Shown here piece after piece: positions 34,320 to 45,639 of a stretch of 52,511 nucleotides of DNA. Location of the stretch: the NCBI GenBank assembly GCA_015680685.1, contig MNCI01013699.1, positions 149,583 to 202,093 on the forward strand, written 5' to 3'. Origin of the DNA: Gnetum montanum (taxonomy: Eukaryota; Streptophyta; Gnetopsida; Gnetales; Gnetaceae). The notes under the pieces were generated by a model that saw nothing but the letters and a program-made list of their open reading frames with translations, ran no database searches and was not told where the DNA came from. Position 1 is the first letter of the stretch, and each line of letters opens with the position of its first letter. A program made the translations under genes and the position numbers.

Positions 34320-36032
34320 CTTGTCAATAAATTGGGGTGATTAATGGAGTTTGAGATGAGGTTTCTTATCATGAAGTACCTCCTCACCCTTAGGTTCTCT
34401 TTCATCAGATCGTTTATGTGATGCCTCTATTTGTTCATTTTCCTTGTGAAAACATTTTGAATCAATTTTTGCATTATTTTCAAAGCTACACTTCTCTTCA
34501 TTCTCATGTATTGGTACTTGCACAAATTCCATACTAAACCCCTTTTGAAAATACCAAGCATTAATCTTATTCTGATCATCATAATCAAGAGTTTACATAA
34601 AGCCACAATTTTTCCATATAAAAGTAGTTTCATCCTTATGATTAAAATTATCAAACCTTACTATGCTTAACTTTGAGCTTGAAACTTCAAGTGTTGCTTC
34701 TCCTAAATTTTTTGGTTGATTTTTGAGAAACTCCTCATCTTGAATCTTGTTGCAATGCTTGTTACAAGAGGTTAGTGGTTGAATCTCAACTTTTATGTCT
34801 AAGATTTCTTCTTTCATTTCAACATGAATAGAATTTAACATAGAAAGCACTAGTTTCTTTTCCTTCCTAATCAAATGATGTAAGAGAAACATTTCTTCTT
34901 TAAATTCACTATACCTCTCATTACACTTACCATGTTGTTCAATCATATGTGAGGAAGATTCATCAATAAGTGCCATGTAGATGAGATGAGAATCTTTAGG
35001 AGAATGACATGATTCTTCTTCACTTTTCTCACTATCATCCCAACTTCTATAAATGTTGGTCTTTTCTGATTTTTCATCATTGGATCTATTCTTTGGCTAA
35101 ACTTTCCTATCATTTGGATCACTAGGAGATTTGAAGGCCATATGGCCTATTTTTTCACAAATCCAACACTCTATGGAGGGAAAATTTAGATTAGAAGAAT
35201 TTAAAAAATTTCTACCTCTTTCTCTACCTTTGAAGAGATTTGGTTTGTGTTGTTTCTGAGATGTCCCTTTTTTTTCTTGTAAGTAATTGTTGTAGTCTCC
35301 TTGAGAGAAGAGTAATCTCATCTTCATTGTCCTCATCATGCTCATTGACCTCCTTCTTCTTGGAGGTAGTCTTTAGAGAAATAGGTTTGTCTTGAATTGC
35401 TTCTTCACTTATGAGATTCATTTCATAGATGATGAGAGCACTTTGAAGTTCCTCAAATCTTAGAGTTGAGAAATCTCTAATTTCCTTCATGGTTGTGACC
35501 CTAGGTCTGAACTCTAGTTGTAGAGTTTTGATCATTTTGATGATGATGTCACTTTCGGGAAAGTCCTTTCCTATTCCTTTAATGGCTATAACAAGATTGT
35601 TAACTCTAGAAAGATAATCCTTGATTTTCTCACCTTCTCGCATTTTGAGTTTATCATATTAAATTTTCATAACTAATAATTTCAATTGCTTAATAATAGA
35701 GGTTCCTTCATAAGTAGCTTCTAAATTTTTCCAAATTTATTTGGCCATTTTACATCCTGCTACCCTATTAAATTTAGATTTGTTCAAAGCACAATATAAA
35801 TAATTTTTTTCTTTTGAATCAAAGATGAAGTTATCCTTTTCTTCTTGTGATCATTTCTTGCGAGGCTTCATGATGCTAGTGGTACCATCGATGGGTGGAG
35901 TGTAGCCTTCCAAGATTGACTCCTAGACTTCAAACTCCATGGATTTGAAGAATCCTTGCATTCTAGCTTTCCAATAGGTAAATTCGAATCCATCGAACAT
36001 GGATGGCTTTTTAAAAGAAGTTCTCTCCATTG
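34320..36032 (-). pseudogene. Copia-type gag of E3, decayed
   Basis: The start codon at 36032 (minus) opens M-E-R-T-S-F-K-K-P-S-M-F-D-G and F-x-Y-W-K-A-R-M-Q-G-F, the hallmark start of Ty1/copia gag. It continues through REGEKIKDYLSRVNNLV (about 35640-35580) and the UBN2-like region with F-E-E-L-Q-S-A-L. A basic stretch and one zinc knuckle follow, CWICEKIGHMAFKS (about 35175-35130), in which the last Cys of C-x2-C-x4-H-x4-C is now Ser. A Glu/Lys-rich coiled-coil-like tail (34976-34341) follows, as in many plant copia gags. A few stops and frameshifts are present. The tail ends at the E7 insertion. It would form the particle for this element and possibly for relatives. Confidence 0.85.
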
Positions 36033-36070
36033 TTCACTCTTGAAGTTGATGATGAAACAAAGAGTATCAT

Positions 36071-36082
36071 GCTCTAATACCA
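36071..36082 (-). other. Primer binding site of E3 (initiator tRNA-Met)
   Basis: On the minus strand TGGTATTAGAGC, a C-to-T variant of the copia-type TGGTATCAGAGC, starting four bases from the LTR end. Confidence 0.8.
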
Positions 36083-36086
36083 CTTT

Positions 36087-37247
36087 TGGATCATTGAACT
36101 TAGAAGGGGGTGGGGGGAATGAATAAGTTGCCCAAATCAAAACTTAAATAAACAAAGCACACACACACACAAATTTACATGGTTCCCCAACTTGGGTACT
36201 CCACACTCAAAGGGTAGATCACAAGCACACCTCTAGACTTTGTTGCTCTTAAATTGTGGTTGAAGGGTCCACACCCTGTATAATAATTAAGCCCTACTCT
36301 AGTCCCATCAGGCTTAGAAATGTAGTTTCAAGGCTTTCACAACCTTTACAATCTTGAGCTCTATACTAGAGTGGTATACCATAGCACTAACAACTCAATC
36401 CCTCAAAATTCCAACAAGCTCAAGGAACTCAACCCCTTAGGGCAACAAGAACAAGAAATACAAGGAATGATTGCAACTCAATTTGCTGATCCTTGGACAA
36501 TTAGGTACAACACACTTTACAAAGAAAAAAATGATTAGATAATGAGGAGCAATGGAGAATTCAATGATTACAAATGATTGTATAATGAATAGAATAGTGC
36601 TTGCACATTTTTCAATGCACATGAAGTCTTCTTATAGCTGACATGTTGTTAAATCCTTCTCAAAACTTGTGCAACAGCTAGCTAATGATCATTAATGATC
36701 ATGGGAGATGTCTTTCTCATGCCTAAGACATCTCTCTGAATTTGGCTTCAAATCTAGAAAGAAGTCTTTGGTCAATGGAAGATGTCTTTTTGTATTTGAT
36801 CTACACTCTGTAAAGATGTCTTTGCCTCATGAAAGACATCTTTGGATGGGGAAAGATGCCTTGCTATTTCTAAATTCATCTTTCTAAATTTTCTTTGAGT
36901 TCACCCCAAATCTACCAAGACATATACTGCTTTCTAAAGACATCTTTTTTCACTTTCTCTTGCATGATAAATGCATCATTCCTTGTCCATAGCCTTGACC
37001 TTCCGCATGCTTAGATGACGATAACTTTGCTTGTTTAATATCAAGTCCTTCTCCATGTTCTTTGGATGTTTGTTTGAAGACATGTGAATGACCTCCTCCT
37101 TTGAGCTCTAGGATAGTTCATTTGATATCCTCTTTAGCTCATCTTGGTTTCCTGTGTACGTAGTCCTACAAACACAATGATCATACAACCATGCAAACCA
37201 CTTTTTTCTCCATTTACTTAACATTTTGAGCACACCAAAAGTCCACA
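36087..37247 (-). mobile_element. E3 5' LTR
   Basis: 1161 bp. In minus orientation it starts at 37247, with the AGACATCT/AGATGTCT array at 36955-36705 and the TATA box (CTATAAG, 36632-36638). An (AC)n run lies at about 36159-36172. Confidence 0.9.
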
Positions 37248-37252
37248 ATGTG

Positions 37253-37670
37253 GACTATGTGTGATCCATGGAGCAAGGAGGAAAAGATGAAGGCATTGCT
37301 AGATGCCTTTCACCTTTCACTTGAAGCAACAGCTATAGCAGGATAGCCACAACCATCTTCTTGACCTCAATCACCATCACCACGTACACTAGAGGCTAGC
37401 AAAGGTCCTTTAACATCCCAAGAGCCTCCACATCTTGGCATTATTTGATCTTCTCTTCATATTTGACCATTAGAGGATTCCAATTGTCCAATTTTATAAG
37501 GTTGTTCAATTTTGTTCTCTTGAACATCCATTTTTGTAATTATTGTAACTTTGTACAATCCAGCACTTAGGGCTAGTCAATTTGTGATTCCATACCTTCC
37601 TAATTTTGTAAGAAGCTTGATCCTACCTTTTTTTTACTTGAGGACAAGTTTTTAGTCAGTCATGGGAGTA
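37253..37670 (+). other. E1 3' tail: short ORF remnant and polypurine tract
   Basis: 37263-37448 reads as a Pro/Ser-rich 61-codon frame with one TAG and one TGA, possibly a terminal exon or a remnant of the extra ORF. Then follow ACTTGAGGACAAGTTTTTAG and the polypurine tract CAGTCATGGGAGTA (37657-37670) directly before the 3' LTR. The 'ttgaggacaag' phrase before the tract also occurs in E2 and E5 as 'cttgttcttgag' and 'ctcgtcctcgag' in inverse orientation. Confidence 0.6.
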
Positions 37671-38536
37671 TGATGAATCATGTGAAGGGTTGCATCAACG
37701 GGCATGCATTGATGCATCCTCATCGATGTATCCTCGTTGACGCATGGATTGATGCATCAACACATATGCATTGATGCAGTATCTATCTTTGCCTATATAA
37801 ATGCATGTACCCACCACATTTATGGTATTATTAAGTCAATAGAGTAGCTAAGTTCTTGTAGTTTATTTTTGTGAAAGTTAAAATATTTTCTAAGTGCTCA
37901 TAGTAGGACTTTAAGGATTGTATAGATCCTTATTATAGCATCAATGTACATGAACAAATTGATGTGTTGACAATAAAGACAAAACTCTTGGAACTTATTA
38001 TAGCACTTAAGAATAGATTAATGTTTACTTCCATACATTTTATTATTCATGCACTTTACATTCATGGCTTTAATTAATTAATACACATAAGTATGGCTAC
38101 CTCAAACATACCATTAATGTTTAGCAATCCCAGCAATGTTATTGCTTGGTTTGCATAGTAGTCAAACACTTGATAACCCAGTAGCATTCTTAACGAGTTC
38201 AAGATGTGCACAGAAGGTGGGCCTAGATACTTATGTTAGGAAGTAGTTTAAGGTATTATATAGTTACTTAGATTAATTCATAATTAATTACTTTATCTCA
38301 CACTTAGATTAAATCAGATAAAATATAAAATCAATAAAATTCATGTGCCTTGGCTCACCCTTAACCATACACTTGCACCTACACAAGTGAAGTGGAGAAG
38401 ACAATGATCACGTCCTTAGGTCACTACCTTGGTTATTATGCATTTAGAAAGCTGAAGTCCATGGAATTTGACCGAATCACTAGTGCAACGCTTATGATTC
38501 ATATGGTTGGATGTAGGGACTACTCATCACTCATCA
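37671..38536 (+). mobile_element. E1 3' LTR
   Basis: 866 bp, TGATGAATCATG ... CTCATCA. U3 words at 37686-37780 and TATATAAAT at 37794-37802. Uninterrupted, so it shows the empty form of the E2 target. Confidence 0.92.
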
Positions 38537-38541
38537 ATAAC
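38537..38541. other. Target-site duplication of E1, right
   Basis: ATAAC, identical to 10725-10729. Confidence 0.85.
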
Positions 38542-40159
38542 TCAATGTTATCCACAAAAATCATGCCATCCATAGAAATCAAATCTTTAATTTAGAGTTC
38601 CAAACCAAGACTTCATTGTTAAAGTCTCAATCTAGAAATATCTCAATTTGTAGAAATAATGCATGATCACCTATATGTTTTCAATATCAAAAAGTCTCAT
38701 TTAGTATACCTAGAGGTTAGTTTTTATAACATGGATTATTAAAAAAATAATTGGCACTTGCCAACTCAAAAAAAGTTTGTTATTTTCTAACACACACACA
38801 CACACTCTCTCTCTCTATTTTTTTTTAATAAATATTACTTTTGATATATCTACATTTGAATATAATAGTACAATTAACACATAGGAAACACAAAAAATGG
38901 AAATACACACATATTTACATACATTGACACTCGCTTGACCTTGAAATCCACCTTAGCAGTCCTAGAAATGAGATTTTCAACAACTTTTATAAACGCTTGT
39001 TATAGTTTATACATAAGAACTTGGTATCTACATTTGGATAATTTGCACAAAATAATCCTTACAAGTATTCTTTTTTAATGTTTATATTTATGCTCATTTT
39101 ATCTTAATAGATGCTACATCCTACTCTTGACAAGAGGGTAATAAACCCTCTCCTCTAGTGTAGGGACACCTTTTATGATCTCCTTGTTCTTCGCTACTTG
39201 TGTGTTTCACAAGTTCTAAGCTCTATGGAGACATCTTGAAGGTTAATGAGACATCTCGTCTGGGAGCTGGGACTGTGTAGGAGACATCTTAAATTCTAAG
39301 GAGATGTCTTGACAAAATTGAGACTTCTCTAAGGAGATGTCTTGCCCTATGAAGAAGTGTCTTGGAGGAGATGTTTTTCAAATTGAGGAGACATCTTTTC
39401 CATGAAGGAGATATCTTCCAAAAATGGCAATTTTCTTGGCTAAAAGTTTTGTTTCTGCAAAAATTCACCCAAGCAGGCTAGAAACAACTCAAGCAGGTCA
39501 AAGACAACCCAAGCATGTTGGAGATGACCTGTATGGTTGGGAAACTTTGAAAATTGACTGTTCCATGTAGGAAAATAGTTTGGAGATGGAGAAAGAAGAT
39601 GGAAATAACATGGGAACTCCAAGTTAAGCTTGTGGAAGGTTTTCCTAGGTTATTATGTTATTATGTTATTTTTGTTAGTAAATATGTTAGTTTTTCCCTA
39701 CTTGTATATGGTCAAAGAGTGAGAAGAGAAGTCTTGGTGAGAGCCCTTAAGTTGAGGAGAGCTTGACAAAAGTGTGCTAGAGCACATGGAGTGAGTGTAG
39801 GTATGGTTGGAGCTTCTAAATCAAGCCTTTCACCAGTAGTCTAACACCTCATTATTAACTTTGTTTCAAGAGAGTTTTATGATTCTCTTTATAAAAAAAC
39901 TCTTTAATAAAAAGTAAAAACTTGTGAGGACACTTTTGAATGAGGATAAGGCTTAATCCTTCTCCTATCTTAAAGAGGGGGACTTTCAAAATTGGTTGCG
40001 AGAATAAAAACTTTAAAAGGCATCCCATAACCATTGGGTTTTTTAACTCTATCTTCCATGTCTGTGATTTAATGTATTTTAAAATTTTTAATTATTATTC
40101 ACTTTTATAAGATTTCCCTTCATTCGGCCTGCCGCCGCCCCCNAGTGATGAAAAATGTG
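38542..40159. other. Flank right of E1; microsatellite and orphan word array
   Basis: No gene seen. (AC)n(CT)n lies at about 38790-38822. 39215-39425 contains about nine GAGACATCT/GGAGATGTCT words like those of the E3 LTR, but I find no LTR ends around them. An N at 40143 follows a short GC-rich run (gcctgccgccgccccc) unlike the rest, so that join is doubtful. Confidence 0.4.
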
Positions 40160-40306
40160 AATTATTTGAAGGTGTTAGAACCCAAAATAAGTAAAACATA
40201 GATACACCCCAAGATATAACTTTATATAACTTAGCATTGCCCACTAAAATTGAACCCATGACCTGGAGCTTGCAAATTAAGTGTCTTACCACTAGGCTAA
40301 CACCGA
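40160..40306 (-). repeat. Putative SINE copy 4 (best preserved)
   Basis: On the minus strand: GGTGTTAGCCTAGTGGTAAG with A box TAGCCTAGTGG (40291-40301), about 35 bp on a B box GGGTTCAATTTT (40246-40257), then 'agtgggcaatgcta' and the tail 'cttggggtgtatctatg...ttattttgggttctaacacc' ending near 40165. The head looks tRNA-derived, with correct A/B box spacing. The tail is shared with the other copies. No poly-A is evident. Confidence 0.55.
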
Positions 40307-40647
40307 GGTCTACTGCAAGTGTCTAGCTAACAGGACAACCCATAGTCGATGGGGTATCCCTAATTTTGATGCATAGACACATATAATCCTTAAGATGCCC
40401 ACTTTTCCTTCTCCCAGAAAGCAAATTAAGAATTCATATATTTTATTTTTTATATAATGTCAATGTTTTCTAGTTATATGGTTGTTGGGCTATCTAGGCT
40501 TCAATTGTTTGGTTGTTTTTATTAGTGTGGCTATAAGTTTTATTTTTTAGCTTGTTATGTTTAATGTTTATCATTTTTTTACTTTCTTTTTAATTTTTCT
40601 ATTTTGTATGATATGCCTATGCCTATGCTAATGGGTCATTTTTGTAG
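40307..40647. other. Upstream of the decayed gene, nothing certain
   Basis: T-rich. It ends in GGTCATTTTTGTAG, a good splice-acceptor context, so it may be intron sequence of the gene that follows. Confidence 0.3.
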
Positions 40648-43431
40648 TGTTTTAGGGGTTGCACCATCATCCATCATTTCCCTAATTACTTTAGGATGTG
40701 CTGAGATGACACTTATCCTCAAGTTTGGAGAGGTGGATGTAGCACAACATTGGTTGGTCAACCAAGCACCTAGGGAGATCTAAATAAGGATCGTCAGTGT
40801 AGGTTTTCTTGACTTGTTCATGGCTCCTATCCTAATCATCGCTACCCCTGAGATGGTGAATGTCACCAACTTGTTTAACAAAGAAGTGAAGAATCTTTTC
40901 ACTCAAGTTTATGACGTGCCTATCACCTTGGCCATTAATGAATCTACCTTCAATGACCTCTTTGAAATCCCTTACAAGGGGATAAAGATTGTCATCAAAT
41001 CAAGGAAAGAGACAGACCATTGAGAGGAAGTGAAAGAATGGCTAAATACTCATTGTGACGACTTTGGACTGACTTTACATGACTGCCAAGTTGTAAAGGC
41101 AAATAAGATGTACCCATTTTTTCATTCCTTAGCATTTCCAAATTTATTATCATAGAAGAATGTTCCAGACATTCAGTAGCCATGAACCATGAAAAATATT
41201 CTCACCAAGGATGCTCAATTCAACTAGGTTTCTCATTTGGTTTTCGGGCTACAAGGGGAGATCCTGAAACTTTGGGAGAACCTTAGAATGATATGCCACA
41301 TACACTTTACATTTTTTTGGCATATCTCAAGAGGTTTGTGAAGTTCCTAGTGGTGCAGAAGAATTAATGATGGGTAAGTCAAGATTCATTCCAACTTTAT
41401 AAGCCTTGGATGAAACCTATTTTTCTAGCCATGGAAACTAAAAACCCACTAGAGGATGTTGGAGAATCATTATCTGTTACCACTAAGTGCTTTCATGATA
41501 TGCATTTTCCTTCCCCTGATAGTATGGGAATGGAACCTCAAGTTTCCCATTGGAACATTCATAAGGCCAAGGAGTTACATGTTGAAGCTAATAGAGCAAC
41601 TAGAGCAAAGTTAAAGAGGCCTATGGTTGAGAGGACAACACCAGTTGTTGAGCATCCTATGAAGAGGAGACTCATTGTGAAACTTGGTCAAGCACATCAT
41701 GTAGTTATAGGTACACTCTACTTGTGTTATTTTGTTTAAGTTATTTGACATTTTTTTGATATTTTATTGTCATGTTGTTTGCTTTTGTTTAGGCAAAATA
41801 TGCTAAGTGGTTCTATGCTTTGTCTTTGTTGTCCTTGTAGGTAAACAACAAGAGTTGATAGCCTAGGCAGCAGTAGTGGAGGCTAAATAGAAGCACCTAG
41901 AGAAGGAGACATTACAACAACATGAGGATGAGGGGCTATCCAATGCCACATTGGATGACCTCGATGCTATATTTGATGGTTCACAACTAGGTGAGCCTCT
42001 CACCATCATCCCTAATGATATTTCAGGTAATTGTAGATTTTTTTTTATTGCATTTTTATAGTTTTATGTTTGAACATAGTTTTAATTGTTAAACTATGGT
42101 CATGCTTGTTGTAGCTCTTAAATCTCAAACATGTGCTTCCACATCTACATTTCACATGAAACCATGGGTAGAGGTCCTAGACAAAATGGAGTTCATGTGA
42201 GGGATGGCTGAAGACAGGATCAATCGATTACAACAGATTAATCCCAATGTTGGTAAGAACTTTAGTTCATTTTTCCTTTATTGTTTTTAATTTATGTATT
42301 TTTGGTTTATATGAGCTTTATGATTATATGGTCTTAAAAATTTAAAGTGGTTTTTGTTTATTTTGTTATTTATTATTTACATGGTCTTATGTGTTTATGT
42401 TGGTTGTGTTGCTTGCAGTGTCAAAGGTTGGATGGGATTCCATCTATTTTGTTAAGATCAATGAACTTTCTATCTTGTGACATGAAGTGGAAAATGTTCC
42501 ACAAAGGTTACATGAAGCTACCACTTAATGTGCACTCTCATGTGCTAGAATGTTGTTAGAATACCAACACTCCAATGAGTTCCTATGGGAATGAGTTTTA
42601 GTGTTGGAAAGGAAAAACAAGAAACAAGATGAGGAGATTAGAGATCTTAAGGATTGTAAGGAGTTTGTAGAAGCCTAAGTGAATAATAGAAAATCCTTAC
42701 AAACTAAAGAGATTGAATGTACATAGTATTGGAACACCATCCATGGCAAGGTTGCTCTTGCCATGGACCTTGCAGAACAAAAGCTACAAATGGACCTACT
42801 GGTTCTCATAAGATCATGGAGTGGAGGAACTATTATGCTTGGATCCTTGAGTGGGGCCAGGAAAAAAGGATCATTAAAAAAATACAAGGTCAAATAGGAG
42901 AGCTACCTCAAGTGGCTACAAGAGGAGCTAGTTGAGAGGTGCAAATTAGAGTTTTTCATGAGGAAAATCAATGCTAGAGATGCCTTCAAGTCTTTTGAAA
43001 TCTCTCTGGTGGTATCTGATTTCCCAACTCCTCAAGTGACTACCACTTTTGGAGAGGTGACTATTGCTACATTTTCACGGGAACCACCCACATGGACTAA
43101 TGTCGATGAGAACAACATCTTAACTGGAATTAATCTTGGGGAAGTGGACTGGGCCCACATGACTGAAGACCAAATCCTCCATCATCTATAGGTAGGTCTT
43201 CAAAGCTTCCCTGCAAAGGATATTGCTCTGTAACTTTCCTAGGTTTGTTTATTATTTTATTTTTTTAAAATTAATTTCTTATAGTCTAGTTTAGTTTAAT
43301 TTGTGGTCTGATTATGCTAATTGCTAATTAGAACTTTGTTGTTATGATTGATGTAGATACCAGGTGATGGTAGCAACCCTAGTGGTGATGATGTTGGAGA
43401 TGCTTCTCCTCCACCTCTAGATGCACCCTAG
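40648..43431 (+). pseudogene. Unrecognised multi-exon gene, decayed
   Basis: A gene model with four GT-AG introns fits well. Exons are 40648-41710, 41841-42026 (186 bp), 42115-42252 (138 bp), 42419-43191 (773 bp) and 43357-43431 (75 bp). Introns are 130, 88, 166 and 165 bp with phases 1, 1, 1, 0. Exons 2 and 3 are multiples of three, and the frame closes correctly at every junction through to a TAG stop. Exon 1 opens after a likely acceptor (TTTTTGTAG) and has M-T-L-I-L-K-F near 40706. It contains several stops and one frameshift near 41160-41400. Exon 2 is Gln/Glu-rich (KQQELIA...), exon 4 is polar and coiled-coil-like, and exon 5 is Gly/Asp then Pro-rich. Stops are again mostly at Gln-like positions. 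No family is recognised. It could be a host gene remnant or the spliced extra ORF of another retroelement. Confidence 0.6.
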
Positions 43432-45639
43432 TTCCATCTATTTAATCATGTCTTTAGTTATTTTTTCATTGATGCTGTTATGATGTTGGGATTGTTTACT
43501 TGTGAGATGGTTATTATTAGTTTTTATGTCATTGCTACATAGTGTAGCTATAGTTATTGGAATCTTGATTATTTTATATGGCATTGTTGACTAAACTCTT
43601 GTCCCACCATGTAACTATCGCCATAGTTTATGGAAATTTTGATTATTATTATTTTAAAACATTAATTTTGCATATATGTTCTAACATTTTTAATTTTATG
43701 CATCCTATGCATTTCATGTTTTGTTCATGTTATGAGGGTGTGTTGAGATACATTGATTAAATCGTGTGTTATAAGGCAAAATTTGGTAAAGTAAAAGCAA
43801 ATTAACTAGGCCAATAAAAAATGTAAACTAAGGCATAATGGCTATAAAAAAGTTCTAAAAGTGTTACTAGTTTTAGGCCTTGGTAGGCCAGTGCTTTTTG
43901 CTAGTTTTAGGCCTTAGCAGGCCTCGATGTTTTGCAAATATTAGACCATGGAAGTCATGTGTTTTGCTAGTTTTAGGCCTTAGTAAGGCCATGCATTAAA
44001 AGAAATTTTTTTTTGTAAGTTTTATGTTTTACAAATTTTTATAGATTTTTTAGATTTTATAATTTTTAGGATATTTTTAGGTTTTACATTTTAAAATAGA
44101 CAAGATGTAAATATGTAAACTTTAGAAAAAAGTAAATTATAGGTTACGTGCTAAATAAGGCTAAAATAAGGTAAAGCAAAGGTTAAATTAGGCTAAGAAA
44201 ACAAAAGAGAAGGCCACATGATTATGGTCATAGGGCAAGTGAATAGGAAACATACATTCAATTGTGCAAGTGTTTCCTAATCTTTGAAAGATTAGGAAAG
44301 GTGTAAGGTTCACATTGCATGTATTTCCCATTTCCCTCACTAACCACGTTGCAGGGGAGCTCTTCAAAGAACCTTTAATGCTTCTACAACTCAATCAAGC
44401 ACCACCTCAACTATGGTCTATTATCATTTGTATAACATAATGATCATTGTCTTGTCTTCTCCTTCTTCCAATTCTATTAAGAAGGTTGCAACGTTACCTG
44501 AGATTTCTAACCCTTGTTTTGTAAGTAGAAATATGATAGCTTCACTAGTAGTGTGGTTAGCATGAATAGTTATATTATGTTAATTTGTATATTGGCTTTA
44601 CTAATTAAACATTAAACTGGTAATTCCTTAGGCCTTATGGTGTTCATTTTTTGAAATGTATTTTTATAAAAGGAATTTCACTTTAAAGCATTATCCCACA
44701 CCATTGGTTGTGCCTATAAATATCTAATTCATGTGGTATTTTGGAGTTTGGCAATAATGTGACATTTCTATTATCACTTATTTTATGAATGTCATCGATT
44801 TTGTTGTAGATATCAAATTGGCATTATTAATCTCCATGTTAAGCTTGAGGGTTGATATTAAAGATTTGGTATGTTCTAGCAAGCTTAACATGCTAGTTAG
44901 TGTCTATATTTGGTCACATTATGAGTATATGTATACACCCTTAAGGTATATAACACAATTTTTTGTGTTTTTTCTTATATGATTTAAAGTTTAAAGTTAG
45001 TTTTAGATAATTATATTTCTTAACTAATGTTAATTGTTTGTTATGTTTGTTTGCTCTTTGGACATGACAATTATACTACATCCATATGTGTTGATTCTGG
45101 TTTATAACATAACATAACACCTAATACAATGATGGAGATACTTGGTTTAATAATAGTTTTTTTCTATTGGATTACTTGTTTATATCTTAGGTATAATACA
45201 TGTAATAACATGAGTTATAATATTCATGGTGTATGTTTATCTTAATTTCAATAGCCACCAAATTATTTTTAATGTCTTGGATCTAGTGATCTAGATATAA
45301 CAAAATTTAACATGTGAAATTTATAGGATCAAAGATGAACAACTCAATAGCCAAAATATTAGAGAGGAGAGGACTAAGTGACTTATTAAAACTCAACATC
45401 AATATTTAAGATGCATGAAGTGTTGTGTCAAATAGAATGATTAGTCACAATTGCAAGTAATAGTTATAATTGAGTACTAACAAGTAAATTAAAAAAAATT
45501 AATGAGGTAAAAAAACTACATGACATTGCTATGGTATAGATACATAACATTCACAGTGTACCATAGTAAACTAAATAATGTGTCAATATAAAATGTAATG
45601 AGGAGTTTGTGTGAGAAGTAATATCTTTAACATTCCTTG
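43432..45639. other. AT-rich non-coding stretch
   Basis: Besides the minisatellite (43865-43997) and one perfect hairpin (CCTAATCTTT-G-AAAGATTAGG, 44276-44296) I see no gene. The right part may contain the lost 3' end of copia element E4. Confidence 0.4.
43865..43997 (+). repeat. Minisatellite, about 33-bp unit, four units
   Basis: Units share GCTAGTTTTAGGCCTT-(G/A)-G-(T/C)-AGGCC...TTTT. The third unit is the most diverged. Confidence 0.7.

Larger units (their letters stand above)
26710..37247 (-). mobile_element. E3: gag-only Ty1/copia element nested in E1
   Basis: LTRs in direct orientation (26710-27962 and 36087-37247) start TG and end CA. They are flanked by a perfect target duplication ATGTG (26705-26709 and 37248-37252). 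A primer site for initiator tRNA-Met lies next to the right-hand LTR, so the element reads on the minus strand. The interior holds gag, then E7 (29884-34319), then non-coding sequence. No protease, integrase or reverse transcriptase is visible. Without E7 it is about 6.1 kb. It fits a TR-GAG-type non-autonomous copia element that relies on proteins from a relative. Confidence 0.9.
10730..38536 (+). mobile_element. E1: Athila-like element holding a three-level nest
   Basis: Bounded by TG...CA LTRs in direct orientation and by a perfect 5-bp target duplication (ATAAC). The order is 5' LTR (10730-11172 plus 17334-17715, split by E2), a tRNA-Asp primer site (17717), gag, protease, linker, integrase, a long spacer with an internal TATA box, an 855-codon extra ORF (24045-26612), E3 insertion, 3' tail, polypurine tract (37657-37670) and 3' LTR (37671-38536). 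Without the insertions and their duplicated targets it is about 11.1 kb, a usual Athila size. Reverse transcriptase and RNase H are missing, so it was probably a defective copy mobilised in trans. The alternative is later loss after insertion. Confidence 0.9.

Noticed and set aside
29879-34324. Target-site duplication of E7
   Set aside because: Flanking pentamers (TACCT and CTTGT) do not match at the best LTR boundaries; I left it undetermined.
36705-36955. Regularly spaced short repeats as a CRISPR-like array
   Set aside because: Spacing is irregular, words are 8-12 bp and occur in both orientations, and the array is in a plant retrotransposon LTR.
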